Below, one piece after another: positions 7,839-17,343 of a DNA stretch of 64,000 nucleotides (positions are counted from its first letter, which is position 1; each line of letters starts with the position of its first letter). The notes under the pieces were generated by a model. The model saw only the letters and a list, made by a program, of their open reading frames with translations. It ran no database searches and had not been told where the DNA came from. Location: contig NZ_CP072467.1 of assembly GCF_018437505.1 (NCBI RefSeq), positions 2,914,001 through 2,978,000 on the forward strand. Reading direction: 5' to 3'. The DNA is from Spiractinospora alimapuensis. GTDB lineage: Bacteria; Actinomycetota; Actinomycetes; Streptosporangiales; Streptosporangiaceae. The translations under genes and the position numbers were made by a program.

Positions 7839-8813
7839 TCACTGGAGGTCGAGTGACTCCAGAAGGGTGTCGATGCGGTCGACTTCTTCGGTGAGGAAGG
7901 TCGCGTAGTCGTCGCCGGCGAGGAAGGCGTCGTCCCAGTGGTTGGCGGCGAGGGTTTCCCGCCATTGGGGGGACTCGCGGAGGGCTTCGAGGCCGTCGAT
8001 CATCTCGTCGCGGCTCTCCTCGCTCACGGCGGGTGGGGCGATCAGGCCGCGCCAGTTGGTGAACTCGAGGTCGACGCCGGTCTCCTTCAGGGTCGGGGCG
8101 TCGATTCCGTCTATTCGGTCGGGACCGGTGACGGCGAGGACACGGAGTTCGCCGGCGTCGATCGCGTTGCGGTACTCCCCGGCGCCCGCGGACGCCACGT
8201 CGACGTCGTGGCTGCGGATCGCGGCGAGGAGCTCACCGCCGCCGTCGTGCCACACGTAGTCGGCGTCCTCGACGTCCACACCGACGGTTTCGGCGAGCAG
8301 GAGCGCGGACAGGTGGTCGGGTCCAGCGAAGGCGGATCCACCACCGATCCGCACGGTGGTGTCGGGGTCGGCCCAGGCGGCGAGGAAGTCGTCCAGGGTC
8401 TCGAATGGGGATTCGGGGGGAACGAGCCACGCCCCCGGCTCCTCGATCAGGCGAGCCAGGGGCGTCGCGTCGGTGATGGGGTGGGCACTGTCCTCCGTGC
8501 GGGTGACGGCGACCAGGCCCATGCCCATCGCGAGGAGCAGCCGGTCGTCGTGCTGCTCGTACATCAGCCGGGCGAGGGCGGTGGTTCCCGCCCCGCCCGT
8601 CAGGTTGAACACCTCGATGTCGTCGGCGAGCTCGGCCTCGCCGGCCACTGCGGCCACGCTGCGGGCGGTGATGTCGTACCCGCCTCCCGGCGGGTTCGGC
8701 ACCATGATCCGGACCTCGTCCAGGGGGCCCGCCCCCAGTCCGGGAGCGACTCCACACGCGGTGAGCACGGTCACCGCCACGGCGCCGGCGGCGCACCGCA
8801 GCAGGCCTCTCAT
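7839..8813 (-). CDS. tctC: Tripartite tricarboxylate transporter substrate-binding protein (second copy)
   Basis: A 324-residue lipoprotein with a lipobox LTAC (C20) and a TctC/Bug-type fold. The motif NPPGGGYDITAR near the N-terminus and WRGLIAPPAVS near the C-terminus are those of the solute receptors that hand citrate-like carboxylates to TctAB. It starts inside the end of tctA (four-base ATGA overlap), so it is the last gene of the tct operon. It differs clearly from the first-position TctC (11039-12055), which suggests that the two receptors feed one TctAB channel with different substrates or affinities. The actual substrate is unknown. Confidence 0.88.
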   Translation of the reverse strand: MRGLLRCAAGAVAVTVLTACGVAPGLGAGPLDEVRIMVPNPPGGGYDITARSVAAVAGEAELADDIEVFNLTGGAGTTALARLMYEQHDDRLLLAMGMGLVAVTRTEDSAHPITDATPLARLIEEPGAWLVPPESPFETLDDFLAAWADPDTTVRIGGGSAFAGPDHLSALLLAETVGVDVEDADYVWHDGGGELLAAIRSHDVDVASAGAGEYRNAIDAGELRVLAVTGPDRIDGIDAPTLKETGVDLEFTNWRGLIAPPAVSEESRDEMIDGLEALRESPQWRETLAANHWDDAFLAGDDYATFLTEEVDRIDTLLESLDLQ

Positions 8814-10474
8814 GACGTGCCGCGGCCTCCGTCGTTCGTTCCGTCACTGTCGGTCGGGTCGCCCGCGTCGGGAGCGGACTGCGCGTCGGTCGAGTTCACC
8901 GCCGTGACGGAGTTTGCCGACTCGGGCGCGTCCTCGGCTGCGTCGGCGTCCGGTGCGACGGCGATGTCCGTAGCCCCGCTCTGGGCGTTGCCCCCCGTGC
9001 GGCGACGCCACAGGTACCCGATCAGCGGGCTCGCCAGGGAGAGCGCGCCCACCGCCAGGAGTCCGGCGGAGATCGGCTGGCTGAGGAAGATCGACCAGTC
9101 GCCGTGCGAGATCTGCAGCGCCTGGCGCATCGACCGCTCCATCAACCCGCCGAGGATCACCCCGAGGATAAGCGGAGCCAGTGGGAAGCCGTTCTGTCGC
9201 ATCAGGTATCCGATGATCCCGAAGCCCAACAGCAGGAACAGGTCGAAGATGCTGAAGCTCAGACCGTAGATGCCGATGACGCAGAACACGACGATCAGGG
9301 GCAGCAGGATCGCCGGCGGCGTCTTGAGGATCTTGGCGAAGAGGGGGATCAGCGGCAGGTTGAGTACAAGCAGCACGATGTTGCCGATGTACATGCTGGC
9401 GATGATTCCCCAGAACACCTCCGGTCGGTCGCTGAGCATCAGCGGCCCCGGTTGGATTCCCAGCACCATCAGCGCGCCGAGCAGGATCGCGGTGGTCCCG
9501 GATCCGGGGACGCCGAGGGTGAGGAGGGGAACGAAGCTGCCGACCGCGGCGGAGTTGTTGGCCGACTCCGGAGCGGTCAGTCCCTTGATGTTGCCCTTGC
9601 CGAACGTGTGACCGTCCTTGGCGAGCTTCTTCTCCGAGGCGTAGCCCAGGAACGAGGCGACGGTCGCCCCGGCACCGGGCAGCACGCCGATGAAGAAGCC
9701 GAGCAGCGACTGCCGACTGGACACCTTCGTGATACTGCCCAGCTCTTGGCGGTTCAGCCACAGCGAGCCGATGGTCATCGCGTTCATGCCCTGGCTCCGC
9801 CGAACCAGGAGCGCGAACACCTCCGCCAGGGCGAAGAGCCCGAGGGCGACGATGAGGAACTCGATGCCCTCGTAGAGTTCCGGCAGCCCGAAGGTGAACC
9901 GCTGCACCGGGGTGGTGCTGTCGGTGCCCACCAGGGCGATCATGACGCCCACGACGGCGGCGATCAGTCCCTTGACGAGGTTCTGGCCCGACAGTGAGAC
10001 GACCGCGGTGAGCCCGAGCACCATCAGCGCGAAGTACTCGGCGGGTCCGAACGCGACGGCGACGCGGGAGAGCTGCGGCGCGACCAGCATCAACAGCACG
10101 ACACTGATGGTGCCGCCAATGAACGACGCGACCGCCGCCGTGGCCAGGGCCTTGCCCGCGTAGCCCTTGCGGGCCATGGGGTAGCCATCGAAGGACGTCG
10201 CCACCGTACTGGCGACGCCGGGCGCGTTCAGCAGGATCGACGAGGTGGACCCACCGAAGATCGCGCCGTAGTAGACGCCCGCGAGCATGATCATCGCCGT
10301 CGTGGCGTCGAGCCCGTAGGCGATCGGAATCAGCAGGGCGATCGCGCTCATCGGGCCGAGCCCGGGCAGCAACCCGATGATCGTTCCGGCGAGAACACCG
10401 AGGAACACGAACACCAGGTTCTCCGGCGCCAGCGCGATGCTGAACCCGTAGAAGAGTTGGTTGAGGGTCTCCAT
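8810..10474 (-). CDS. tctA: Tripartite tricarboxylate transporter, large membrane subunit
   Basis: A 554-residue integral membrane protein with about 12 hydrophobic segments. It has the TctA signatures GLLPGLGPMSAIALLIP near residue 40 and GxPGSGTTAILLGALM in the second half. It is the channel-forming subunit of the TTT family, which takes up tricarboxylates or other carboxylates using an ion gradient. An extra acidic, Asp/Ala-rich cytoplasmic tail of about 55 residues follows the last helix. GGAG precedes the ATG by about seven bases. It lies 15 bp after tctB and overlaps the second tctC. Confidence 0.93.
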   Translation of the reverse strand: METLNQLFYGFSIALAPENLVFVFLGVLAGTIIGLLPGLGPMSAIALLIPIAYGLDATTAMIMLAGVYYGAIFGGSTSSILLNAPGVASTVATSFDGYPMARKGYAGKALATAAVASFIGGTISVVLLMLVAPQLSRVAVAFGPAEYFALMVLGLTAVVSLSGQNLVKGLIAAVVGVMIALVGTDSTTPVQRFTFGLPELYEGIEFLIVALGLFALAEVFALLVRRSQGMNAMTIGSLWLNRQELGSITKVSSRQSLLGFFIGVLPGAGATVASFLGYASEKKLAKDGHTFGKGNIKGLTAPESANNSAAVGSFVPLLTLGVPGSGTTAILLGALMVLGIQPGPLMLSDRPEVFWGIIASMYIGNIVLLVLNLPLIPLFAKILKTPPAILLPLIVVFCVIGIYGLSFSIFDLFLLLGFGIIGYLMRQNGFPLAPLILGVILGGLMERSMRQALQISHGDWSIFLSQPISAGLLAVGALSLASPLIGYLWRRRTGGNAQSGATDIAVAPDADAAEDAPESANSVTAVNSTDAQSAPDAGDPTDSDGTNDGGRGTS

Positions 10475-10489
10475 CAGAACTCCGCTGCC

Positions 10490-11035
10490 TCAGAAGGGGA
10501 ATGGGCCGCTGGGGAGGACGACGTTGAGCCCCTCCGTCATGCCGAAGTACAGGACCGCCGTGACGCCCGCGCTCACCGCCAAGTTCACCAGGTGACGGCG
10601 GTAGCCGAGGTACCAGGTGGTCAGCACCGTGTAGAGCGTGGTGGACAGCAGGAAGCCCAGGGGGGTGATCAGGGCGATGTAGACCGCGGCGGAAGCGGCG
10701 AACAACGCCAGCTCCAGCCGCGGGTCGGACAGTCTCCCCAACCGCGTCCCCGTCTCGGCGCCCTCGTCCGACGTCCCCTCGGAGTCGGCGACGTTGGACG
10801 CGGCGCCCGATCCCGAGGCGGTCGCGTCCTTACCGGCGCCGCCCTTCTGCAGGAACAACAGGATCGACAGGATGAGCAGCGCGACACCGAGCCAGCGCGG
10901 CAGCGTGGAGGGCTGAACCGGGACCTGAACGGCGGTGAAGTCCGGCATCTGGAACGCCAGCACCAGGTAACCGATCGCGATGAGCCCCAGTGCCACCGCC
11001 ATGACGCGGTTGGAGAAGCGGAAGGGGGTGTCCAT
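10490..11035 (-). CDS. tctB: Tripartite tricarboxylate transporter, small membrane subunit
   Basis: A 181-residue protein with four hydrophobic segments (near residues 15-33, 43-60, 110-140 and 148-170), the usual TctB layout. A hydrophilic loop of about 45 residues, rich in Gly, Ala and acidic residues, separates TM2 and TM3. TctB is required with TctA for transport, but its exact role is unclear in the family. It starts three bases after the stop of the upstream tctC and precedes tctA, as in typical tctCBA operons. Confidence 0.88.
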   Translation of the reverse strand: MDTPFRFSNRVMAVALGLIAIGYLVLAFQMPDFTAVQVPVQPSTLPRWLGVALLILSILLFLQKGGAGKDATASGSGAASNVADSEGTSDEGAETGTRLGRLSDPRLELALFAASAAVYIALITPLGFLLSTTLYTVLTTWYLGYRRHLVNLAVSAGVTAVLYFGMTEGLNVVLPSGPFPF

Positions 11036-11038
11036 GGG

Positions 11039-12055
11039 TCAGTCCTGCTCGTTGACGAGGCCGACCTCGTCCAGGATTTCCAGGGAGTCCTCGTGCACCT
11101 CGTCCAGGAAGGCGCCGAAGTCCGCGCTGTTCATGTAGGAGTCCTCCCAGCCGAGGTTCTCGCGCTCCTCCTGCCAGGCGTCGCTCTCCACCATCTCGGA
11201 GAACAGGTCCTCGTAGTACTCGACCTGCTCGTCGGTGATGTCCGGCGGGCCCATGACGCCCCGCCAGATGTCGAAGGTGTAGTCGATGCCCTCGTCGTTG
11301 AGCGTGGGGACGTCCGGGTGGTCGTCGAGGGTCTCGGGCGCGGAGACGGCGAGCATCCGGGCCTCGCCGGCGTCGACCATCGGGATCGCCTCGCCGACGC
11401 CGGTGACGACGGCCTCGAGGTGCCCACCGATCATGGAGGTGATGGCCTCACCACCGCCGTCGTGCGGGATGTAGTTGACGTCGGTGGCCTCGCCGCCGGC
11501 GGCGTGCACGGCGCCGGCCAGGGCCACGTGGTCCATGCTTCCCGGAGCGGAGCCTCCGCCGATGCTGATGGCCTCGGGGTCGTCGTCGATCGCGTCGACC
11601 AGGTCCTGGAAGGTCTCCAGCTCGGAGTCCTCGGGCACGACGTAGGTCATGTACTCGGTGGCGAGCGCGGACAGCGGCGTGAAGTCGTCGTAGGTGTACT
11701 CCGACTCACCGGACAGCGGCACGAGGATGATGGGCGGGCTGGTGACGAACAGTCGGTGCGCGTCGTCGGGGGTGTTGGCGATGCCGGCCCAGGCGATGGC
11801 GCCGCCGGCTCCCGGCTGGTTCTCGACCTGGATGGAGTCGACCATGTCGTTCTCTTCCAGGACGCGCGCGGTGGTGCGCGCCAACATGTCCCAGCCGCCG
11901 CCGGTGTCCGCGGGGGCGATCAGGTCGATCGGGCGCTCCGGCTCCCACTCGCCGTCGGCGTTGGTCCCACCGCCGTCGCCGCCACACGCGGTGGCGAGCA
12001 CGGCGACCGAGAATCCCGCGACGATGGTGCGACAGGTGCGGGGTGTGCGAAGCAT
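11039..12055 (-). CDS. tctC: Tripartite tricarboxylate transporter substrate-binding protein (first copy)
   Basis: A 338-residue lipoprotein, first gene of the tct operon. It has a lipobox LATAC (C24) and then the TctC pattern IDLIAPADTGGGWDMLAR, IGGGSAPGSMDHVAL and WRGVMGPPDI. The start at 12055 has GGAG six bases upstream, and the signal peptide begins there; the frame is open far upstream only because it shadows the sensor kinase gene on the other strand. The mature protein is very acidic. It lies divergent from the CitA-type sensor, which probably controls it. Confidence 0.9.
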   Translation of the reverse strand: MLRTPRTCRTIVAGFSVAVLATACGGDGGGTNADGEWEPERPIDLIAPADTGGGWDMLARTTARVLEENDMVDSIQVENQPGAGGAIAWAGIANTPDDAHRLFVTSPPIILVPLSGESEYTYDDFTPLSALATEYMTYVVPEDSELETFQDLVDAIDDDPEAISIGGGSAPGSMDHVALAGAVHAAGGEATDVNYIPHDGGGEAITSMIGGHLEAVVTGVGEAIPMVDAGEARMLAVSAPETLDDHPDVPTLNDEGIDYTFDIWRGVMGPPDITDEQVEYYEDLFSEMVESDAWQEERENLGWEDSYMNSADFGAFLDEVHEDSLEILDEVGLVNEQD

Positions 12056-12316
12056 GGGGGTCTCCACGGTTAGGCATGACGTGCAGCACATGCTGCGGGG
12101 CGGTACATACGTAACCAGCGGGAAACGCGCTGGAAAACCGTTGTGATCATTAAGCCGGCAGTGGTGGTAACGGTCCTTGTGGTCGTTGTGTCCATGAATC
12201 CACGGAGGAGCAGGTAGTTGGTGCGATTGGGGGCGCGACGTGCGACGATGACCCTTTCGTCCGACCCGCCCCCGTGATCTCGCCGTAACGGGGGCCCTTG
12301 ACCCAAGGAGCGACCG
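12056..12316. promoter_or_regulatory. Divergent control region between tct operon and CitA/CitB genes
   Basis: 261 bp hold at least two inverted repeats: GCAGCA-CA-TGCTGC (12083-12096) and CCAGCG-N7-CGCTGG (12115-12133). An A+T-richer stretch, AACCGTTGTGATCATTAAG, follows at about 12136. Such sites would suit a response regulator of the CitB class; which one is bound is not known. Confidence 0.45.
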
Positions 12317-13933
12317 GTGCGCCCCCGCCTGACCCTCGCGGGACAGTTCCTCACCCTGCAGCTCACGATCGTGGCCGCGGTCGTCGTCGCCGTCGTCGGC
12401 GTCTCCTTCGCGCAGGCCAGCGAACGTTTCCGGCACGTTGAGGGCCAGGCGATGCTGGCCGTGGCGGAGTCGGCGGCGTCCACCGACGCCATCCGGACCG
12501 GCCTGTCCGACCGCGACCAGGAGGGCATCCTCCAGCCGCAGGCCGAGGCGCTGCGCACCCTGTCCGACGCCGACCACCTCATCGTCACCGACCTGGAGCG
12601 ACGCATCCTGACCTCGGTGAATCCCGGCCTGATCGGGGAGCCGCTGGATCTTCGAGAGAGCACCGTACTCTCCGGCAGCACCTGGGTCGGCGTCATGGAC
12701 GTGAACGGTGAACGGGTCATCGCCGCCCACGTCCCGGTGATCGACGACGAAGGCCGGATCGTCGGACTCGCGGCCGCGGGGCGGACGGTCCCCGGGCCGA
12801 TCGGGCAGCTCATCTCGGCGGCGCCGACCCTCCTGGTGCTCGTCGGACTGGCGACTGTTCTCGGCTTCGTCGGCTCGCTGCTGCTGGCCCGCCGGGTCAA
12901 ACGCCAGACCCTCGGCCTGGAACCGGAGGAGATCGCGCGCCTCGCCGAACACCGCACCGCCATGCTGCACGGCATCAAGGAGGGCGTTCTCGGACTGGAC
13001 CGGCAGCACCGGGTCACCCTGGTCAACGAGGAGGCCGCGCACCTGCTCCGACTCCCCACGGACTCCCTCGGCCGCCCCCTCGCCGACCTCGGCCTGGAGC
13101 CCGACGTACACGAGGCCCTCACCGACCAGGTGCAGGAGCCTGACCGTGTGGTCCTGATCCGTGACCGGCTGGTCACCATGAACTGGATGCCGTTGGAGAG
13201 CAGGGACCGGAGGATCGGCTCGGTCACGACGATGCGCGACCGAACGGACCTGTCCCGCCTCCAGCAGGAGCTGGACCTGAGCCGAACCACGACCGACGCG
13301 CTGCGGGCACAGGCCCACGAGTTCAGCAACCAACTCCACGTGATCACCGGCCTGTTGGGGTTGGAGGAGTACGACGAGGCCACCCGCTACGTCTCCACCA
13401 TCGGCGGGACCCGCACCCAGTGGGCCGACGACGTCTCCTCCTTGGTCGCCGACCCGTCGGTGGCGGCGCTGCTCATCGCCAAGGCCAGCGTCGCCGCCGA
13501 GCTCGGTGTGGAGCTGCGCGTCTCGCCGGGGACCCGCCTCGAACCGCACAGCGCGGAACTCTCCGACGACTTGGTGATGGTCGTCGGCAACCTGGTCGAC
13601 AACGCCCTGGAGGCGGTGCGCGGCGACTCCTCGGCGTGGGTGGAGGTGGAGGTCGAGGACTCCGAGTGGGAGGTGCGGGTACGGGTGTGTGACTCCGGCC
13701 AGGGAGTCCCGGTTGAGCTGGCCGGCGAAGTGTTCCGGCACGGCTTCAGCACCAAACCCGCGGGGGGTACCTACCGTGGGGTGGGGCTCGCCCTAATCCG
13801 GCTGGTGTGCGGCCGACGCGGCGGATCGGCCTCGGTCCACGGGTCGGAGTTCGTCGCCACACTGCCCCACGGCCCCACCGAGGAACGCTTCGGCGACAGG
13901 ACCGTGTCCCTGCCAGGGAAGGAGGCCCCGTGA
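12317..13933 (+). CDS. CitA/DcuS-type sensor histidine kinase
   Basis: A 538-residue membrane kinase. TM1 (about 12-34) and TM2 (about 172-195) flank an extracytoplasmic ligand-binding PAS/Cache domain. A cytoplasmic PAS (about 215-320), the phospho-acceptor HEFSNQLHVITGLL and a HATPase domain with a GxGV(G)L box complete the CitA/DcuS layout. This class senses citrate or C4-dicarboxylates directly. Its divergence from tctCBAC indicates that it reports substrate for that transporter. The start is GTG at 12317 with AAGGAG upstream. The stop overlaps the response regulator start (GTGA). Confidence 0.92.
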   Translation: MRPRLTLAGQFLTLQLTIVAAVVVAVVGVSFAQASERFRHVEGQAMLAVAESAASTDAIRTGLSDRDQEGILQPQAEALRTLSDADHLIVTDLERRILTSVNPGLIGEPLDLRESTVLSGSTWVGVMDVNGERVIAAHVPVIDDEGRIVGLAAAGRTVPGPIGQLISAAPTLLVLVGLATVLGFVGSLLLARRVKRQTLGLEPEEIARLAEHRTAMLHGIKEGVLGLDRQHRVTLVNEEAAHLLRLPTDSLGRPLADLGLEPDVHEALTDQVQEPDRVVLIRDRLVTMNWMPLESRDRRIGSVTTMRDRTDLSRLQQELDLSRTTTDALRAQAHEFSNQLHVITGLLGLEEYDEATRYVSTIGGTRTQWADDVSSLVADPSVAALLIAKASVAAELGVELRVSPGTRLEPHSAELSDDLVMVVGNLVDNALEAVRGDSSAWVEVEVEDSEWEVRVRVCDSGQGVPVELAGEVFRHGFSTKPAGGTYRGVGLALIRLVCGRRGGSASVHGSEFVATLPHGPTEERFGDRTVSLPGKEAP

Positions 13934-14613
13934 TTCGCGTGCTCGTCGTGGACGACGACTTCATGGTCGCGCGCATCCACCGGCGCATCGTCGAGCGTGT
14001 CCCCGGTTTCACGGTGGTCGCCGAGGCGCGCACCGGCGCCGAGGCGTTGGAACTCGTCCGTGGTCACTCCCCCGACCTCGTACTTCTCGACATCTACCTG
14101 CCGGACATCACCGGGATCGAGGTGCTGCGCCGACTGCGGGAGCTGGAGGAGCGGGTGGACGTTCTCGCGGTGACCGCCGCGAAGGACGCCGCGACCGTGC
14201 GCAAGGCACTGCACGGCGGCGTGGTGCACTACGTGATCAAGCCCTTCGAACCGGAGGTGCTGCACGACCGACTCACTCACTACCGCGACACCCGCACCGG
14301 TCTCCTCACCGAGGGCGACCACCACCAGGACGCCCTGGACCGTGTCTTCGGCACCCCGTCTCGGCCCCGGGCCGAGCCCGAGCCGCCGCCACGCACGCCC
14401 AAGGGCCTGAGCCACGAGTCGGTGCAGCTCATCGAGACGGTGCTCCGCCGCGAGGGCGACCTCTCCGCCTCCGAGTGCGCGCAACGCACCGGCCTGTCCC
14501 GGGTGAGCTCCCGCCGTTACCTGGAGTTCCTCGTCGAAGGCGGCAAAGCCGAAGTCCACCTCCGCTACGGCACCGCCGGCCGCCCGGAGCGCCGCTACCG
14601 CTGGAACGGGTGA
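13930..14613 (+). CDS. CitB/DcuR-type response regulator
   Basis: A 227-residue protein. The receiver domain (1-120) has acidic residues D8-D10, phospho-acceptor D54 and the K of YVIKPF. A linker rich in Pro and Glu follows, then a C-terminal helix-turn-helix (about 165-215, LSASECAQRTGLSRVSSRRYLEFL) of the CitB/DpiA type. It would be phosphorylated by the kinase encoded immediately upstream, with which it overlaps by four bases, and would switch on the divergent tct operon. Its end abuts the end of the convergent MetX-like gene with no spacer. Confidence 0.92.
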   Translation: MIRVLVVDDDFMVARIHRRIVERVPGFTVVAEARTGAEALELVRGHSPDLVLLDIYLPDITGIEVLRRLRELEERVDVLAVTAAKDAATVRKALHGGVVHYVIKPFEPEVLHDRLTHYRDTRTGLLTEGDHHQDALDRVFGTPSRPRAEPEPPPRTPKGLSHESVQLIETVLRREGDLSASECAQRTGLSRVSSRRYLEFLVEGGKAEVHLRYGTAGRPERRYRWNG

Positions 14614-15630
14614 CTACCGGGCCAGCAGGTCCTTGAGTGCCTGGTCGATGAAGTTGGTGTCGGTGGAGTGGGCGCCGACGCCGGCGAAGTGTCCCCAGAC
14701 CGACGGAATGGGGCGGAACTCGGCGTTCGGCATGAGGGACGTCTCGTACTCGCTGTCCTCGGGGGTGAAATAGAGGTCGGTCTGGCCGGGCATCACGATG
14801 GCGCGGGCGGTGATGGAGCCGAGCGCGGCCTCGAAGTCGCCGTGGAACCGGTCGTTGGCGGCGACGTTTCCCGTCTGCCAGGTCTTGGCCATGGCGAGGA
14901 GGTTGTTCGGGTCGCGTTCCAGGAAGAACCCCTCCCAGTAGCCGACGAGGAAGTCCTCCAGGGAGGTGAATCCGAGGTCGCGCCACAGTTCCGACCGGTA
15001 GAACGCCTGGGAGACGCCCCAGCCGGCGTAGACGCGGCCCACCGCGCGCAGCGCGCGGTGTGGCTTGGTGGTGTACCAGCCGTCGTCCCAGGCGGCGTCG
15101 GTGTGGATGGCCGCGCGCACCGCCTCCAGGAAGACGTGGTTGTGTGGCCAGCACTTCGCGGTGCCACAGAAGGGCGCGATGCGTTCGACCATGTCGGGGT
15201 ACGCCGCGCCCCACTCGAACGACTGCATCGCGGCCATGGACCACCCAGTGACCAGGGAGACTCGTTCGATGCCGAGCCTCTCGGTGACCAGCCGGTGCTG
15301 CAACCGCACCTGGTCGTGCACGGTCACCAGCGGGAACCGGCTCTGGTTGAACGGCTCGGGAGTGTTGCTCGGCGAGCTGGAGAGCCCGTTGCCCAGCATG
15401 TTGGGCACGATGACGAACCGATCCGCGGGGTCGAGCGCCCGTCCCGGGCCGATCAGCCATTCGTTGTCGGGGTGCTGCCCGGAGTACCAGGTGGGGTAGA
15501 CGACGACGTTGTCCCGCGCGGCGTTCAGTTCGCCGTAGGTCTTGTAGGCGAGCTCGACCCGCGGCAGCGTGAAACCCGACTGCAGCGCGACGTCGTCGAA
15601 CACCGCGATCTCGTAGTCCCGCTGGCCCAT
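14614..15630 (-). CDS. Alpha/beta-hydrolase, homoserine O-acetyltransferase (MetX)-like
   Basis: A 338-residue alpha/beta-hydrolase of the MetX family. The nucleophile elbow is GWSMAAMQ (S131), with a later MPGQTDLYF segment supplying the acid (Asp) and VWGHFAG supplying the His. True MetX uses acetyl-CoA to acetylate homoserine for methionine synthesis. Here the elbow and the lack of neighbouring methionine genes make the substrate uncertain, and many actinobacterial paralogues are simple hydrolases. ATG at 15630 has GAGGAG seven bases upstream. It is convergent with, and directly abuts, the response regulator gene. Confidence 0.75.
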   Translation of the reverse strand: MGQRDYEIAVFDDVALQSGFTLPRVELAYKTYGELNAARDNVVVYPTWYSGQHPDNEWLIGPGRALDPADRFVIVPNMLGNGLSSSPSNTPEPFNQSRFPLVTVHDQVRLQHRLVTERLGIERVSLVTGWSMAAMQSFEWGAAYPDMVERIAPFCGTAKCWPHNHVFLEAVRAAIHTDAAWDDGWYTTKPHRALRAVGRVYAGWGVSQAFYRSELWRDLGFTSLEDFLVGYWEGFFLERDPNNLLAMAKTWQTGNVAANDRFHGDFEAALGSITARAIVMPGQTDLYFTPEDSEYETSLMPNAEFRPIPSVWGHFAGVGAHSTDTNFIDQALKDLLAR

Positions 15631-15878
15631 GCGTCCACTCCTCAACGTCGACCGGAACACACCGCGTGGGGCGGACGGCCCCGTGCCATCGCACGACACC
15701 GTCGCAGGTGATCCGTCCCCGGCCTACGGCCACGCAAAACCCCGCACCCGTTCGGCGCGGGAGGCACTCGCCTCTCCGACACATTCAACGGACAATCCGC
15801 TGGTCGGGACCATTGGCGTGTGTCCACAGATCCGGCGCGCGGCTTGTCCCGGGTAGCCAGTCGAGCGATCCTGGATGC

Positions 15879-17333
15879 ATGGACTTCTCCAGTACCGCAT
15901 CCGCACCGAGGTCGGTGCGCGCTGAGCTCGCACGGGCTCTGGCGCGCGTCGCCGAGCTCGACCCGTACGGGGTGGAGGAGGCGGAACTGGTGGGTGTGGT
16001 CACCGACTGCGCCAAACTGGCCGCCGCCACCGCCGGTATGAAACTGGCGGCGGTCGCGGAGTTGGCCCGGCGGTTCGACGAGCACGAGCACGGGGCTCTC
16101 GCGTCGGGCGCGGAATGCGCTGGAGCGGAGGTCTCGCTGGCGCTGCGCCTCACCCCGGCCGCCGCGGACCGGCTTGTCGTTCTGGCTCAAGGTCTCGCGG
16201 ATCGGCTGCCCGCTACCGCGACCGCGCTACGGGGCGGGCGCATCGGTGAGGACAAGGCGCGTGTGCTGGTGGAGGAAACCATCAATGTCTCCCCAGACGT
16301 GGCCCAGCGGGTCGAAGAACGGGCGCTGTCCTTCGCGTCACGCCTGACCGCCCCCCGCTTCCGCCGACGGGTGCGCGTGCTCGTCATAGAGACCGATCCC
16401 GACGGCGCGGCCCAGCGACGCGACGCCGCTGTCGCCGAACGACGGGTAGGCATGTGGGACGACGGCGAAGGCACTACCACCCTCGCCGGTTCCAGCCTTC
16501 CCGCTGGGCCCGCGATCGAGGCCTACCACCACCTCGACGCGATGGCGCGTCAGCTCCACCGCACCGAAGCCGACCTCATGCGCCAGCCGCGAACCCTGGA
16601 ACAGGTTCGCGCTGACCTCTTCCTCGACATGATCCGTGGTCGCTCCCCGAGGCCATCCCCACACGAGGACGGTTCTTCCGCGCCAGCGCGAGTCGATCTC
16701 CCGGCCACCAACGACGACACGCATTGGCCAGGAGATCCCCCGGCCAGCACCGGGGAAAGCCTGCTCCCAGCCGACACCCACCACCCGCCCCCCACCCCTG
16801 TTGGACGGCTCCACCTCACGATCCCCTTCGACACGCTCATCGGTGAAGGACAGGCGCCCGGGGAAGCCGCCGGCTACGGACCCCTCCTCGCCGACGTCGC
16901 CCAACACCTCGCACAACGCGCTCTCGCCTCGCCCCGGTCCACGCTGGCGTGCTGGACCGTCACCGACGAGCATGGCGGCGCCGTCGCCCACGGCACCACC
17001 AGTTATCGGCCCAGTACCCGGATGCGCGCTGAAATCCTCGCTCGGCACGCGAACTGCGCGTTCCCGACCTGCGGCCAGCCGGCGACCCGTTGCGATCTGG
17101 ACCACACCACCCCGTACGACAAGGGCGGACCGACCTGCCCCTGCAACCTCGCTCCCCTGTGTCGCCGGCATCACCGCCTCAAGCAACACCTCGACTGGCG
17201 CATCACCCACCCGGCTCCAGGGCATCTCACCTGGAAGACACCCACCGGGGCCGTCCATACCGCTCAGCCCAGGGCGATATCCACGCGCTACGCCTCTCCC
17301 CGGGACCCCCCACCCACATCACGCGCCCCGTAA
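15879..17333 (+). CDS. DUF222 and HNH endonuclease-domain protein (13E12-repeat type)
   Basis: A 484-residue protein with an N-terminal DUF222 helical domain (about 15-330) and a C-terminal HNH nuclease motif. In the latter, CAFPTCGQPATRCDLDHTTP supplies zinc cysteines and the catalytic DH, followed by NLAPLCRRHH. This family is highly copied in actinobacteria (the 13E12 repeats of mycobacteria) and is often treated as selfish or mobile-associated, though its biological role is unproven. The start is ATG at 15879, with a weak GGA upstream and a competing ATG four bases earlier in another frame. It is convergent with galK. Confidence 0.88.
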   Translation: MDFSSTASAPRSVRAELARALARVAELDPYGVEEAELVGVVTDCAKLAAATAGMKLAAVAELARRFDEHEHGALASGAECAGAEVSLALRLTPAAADRLVVLAQGLADRLPATATALRGGRIGEDKARVLVEETINVSPDVAQRVEERALSFASRLTAPRFRRRVRVLVIETDPDGAAQRRDAAVAERRVGMWDDGEGTTTLAGSSLPAGPAIEAYHHLDAMARQLHRTEADLMRQPRTLEQVRADLFLDMIRGRSPRPSPHEDGSSAPARVDLPATNDDTHWPGDPPASTGESLLPADTHHPPPTPVGRLHLTIPFDTLIGEGQAPGEAAGYGPLLADVAQHLAQRALASPRSTLACWTVTDEHGGAVAHGTTSYRPSTRMRAEILARHANCAFPTCGQPATRCDLDHTTPYDKGGPTCPCNLAPLCRRHHRLKQHLDWRITHPAPGHLTWKTPTGAVHTAQPRAISTRYASPRDPPPTSRAP

Positions 17334-17343
17334 GAGCGCCCGG

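Noticed and set aside
10457-12073. Long plus-strand open frame across tctB and tctC
   Set aside because: Its translation is Gly/Val/Arg/His-rich noise opposite two clear transporter genes, with no ribosome site or family motif.
12056-13741. Extension of the first tctC frame far upstream to 13741
   Set aside because: The extra 560 residues are the antisense of the sensor kinase; the lipoprotein signal peptide starts at 12055 with a good ribosome site.
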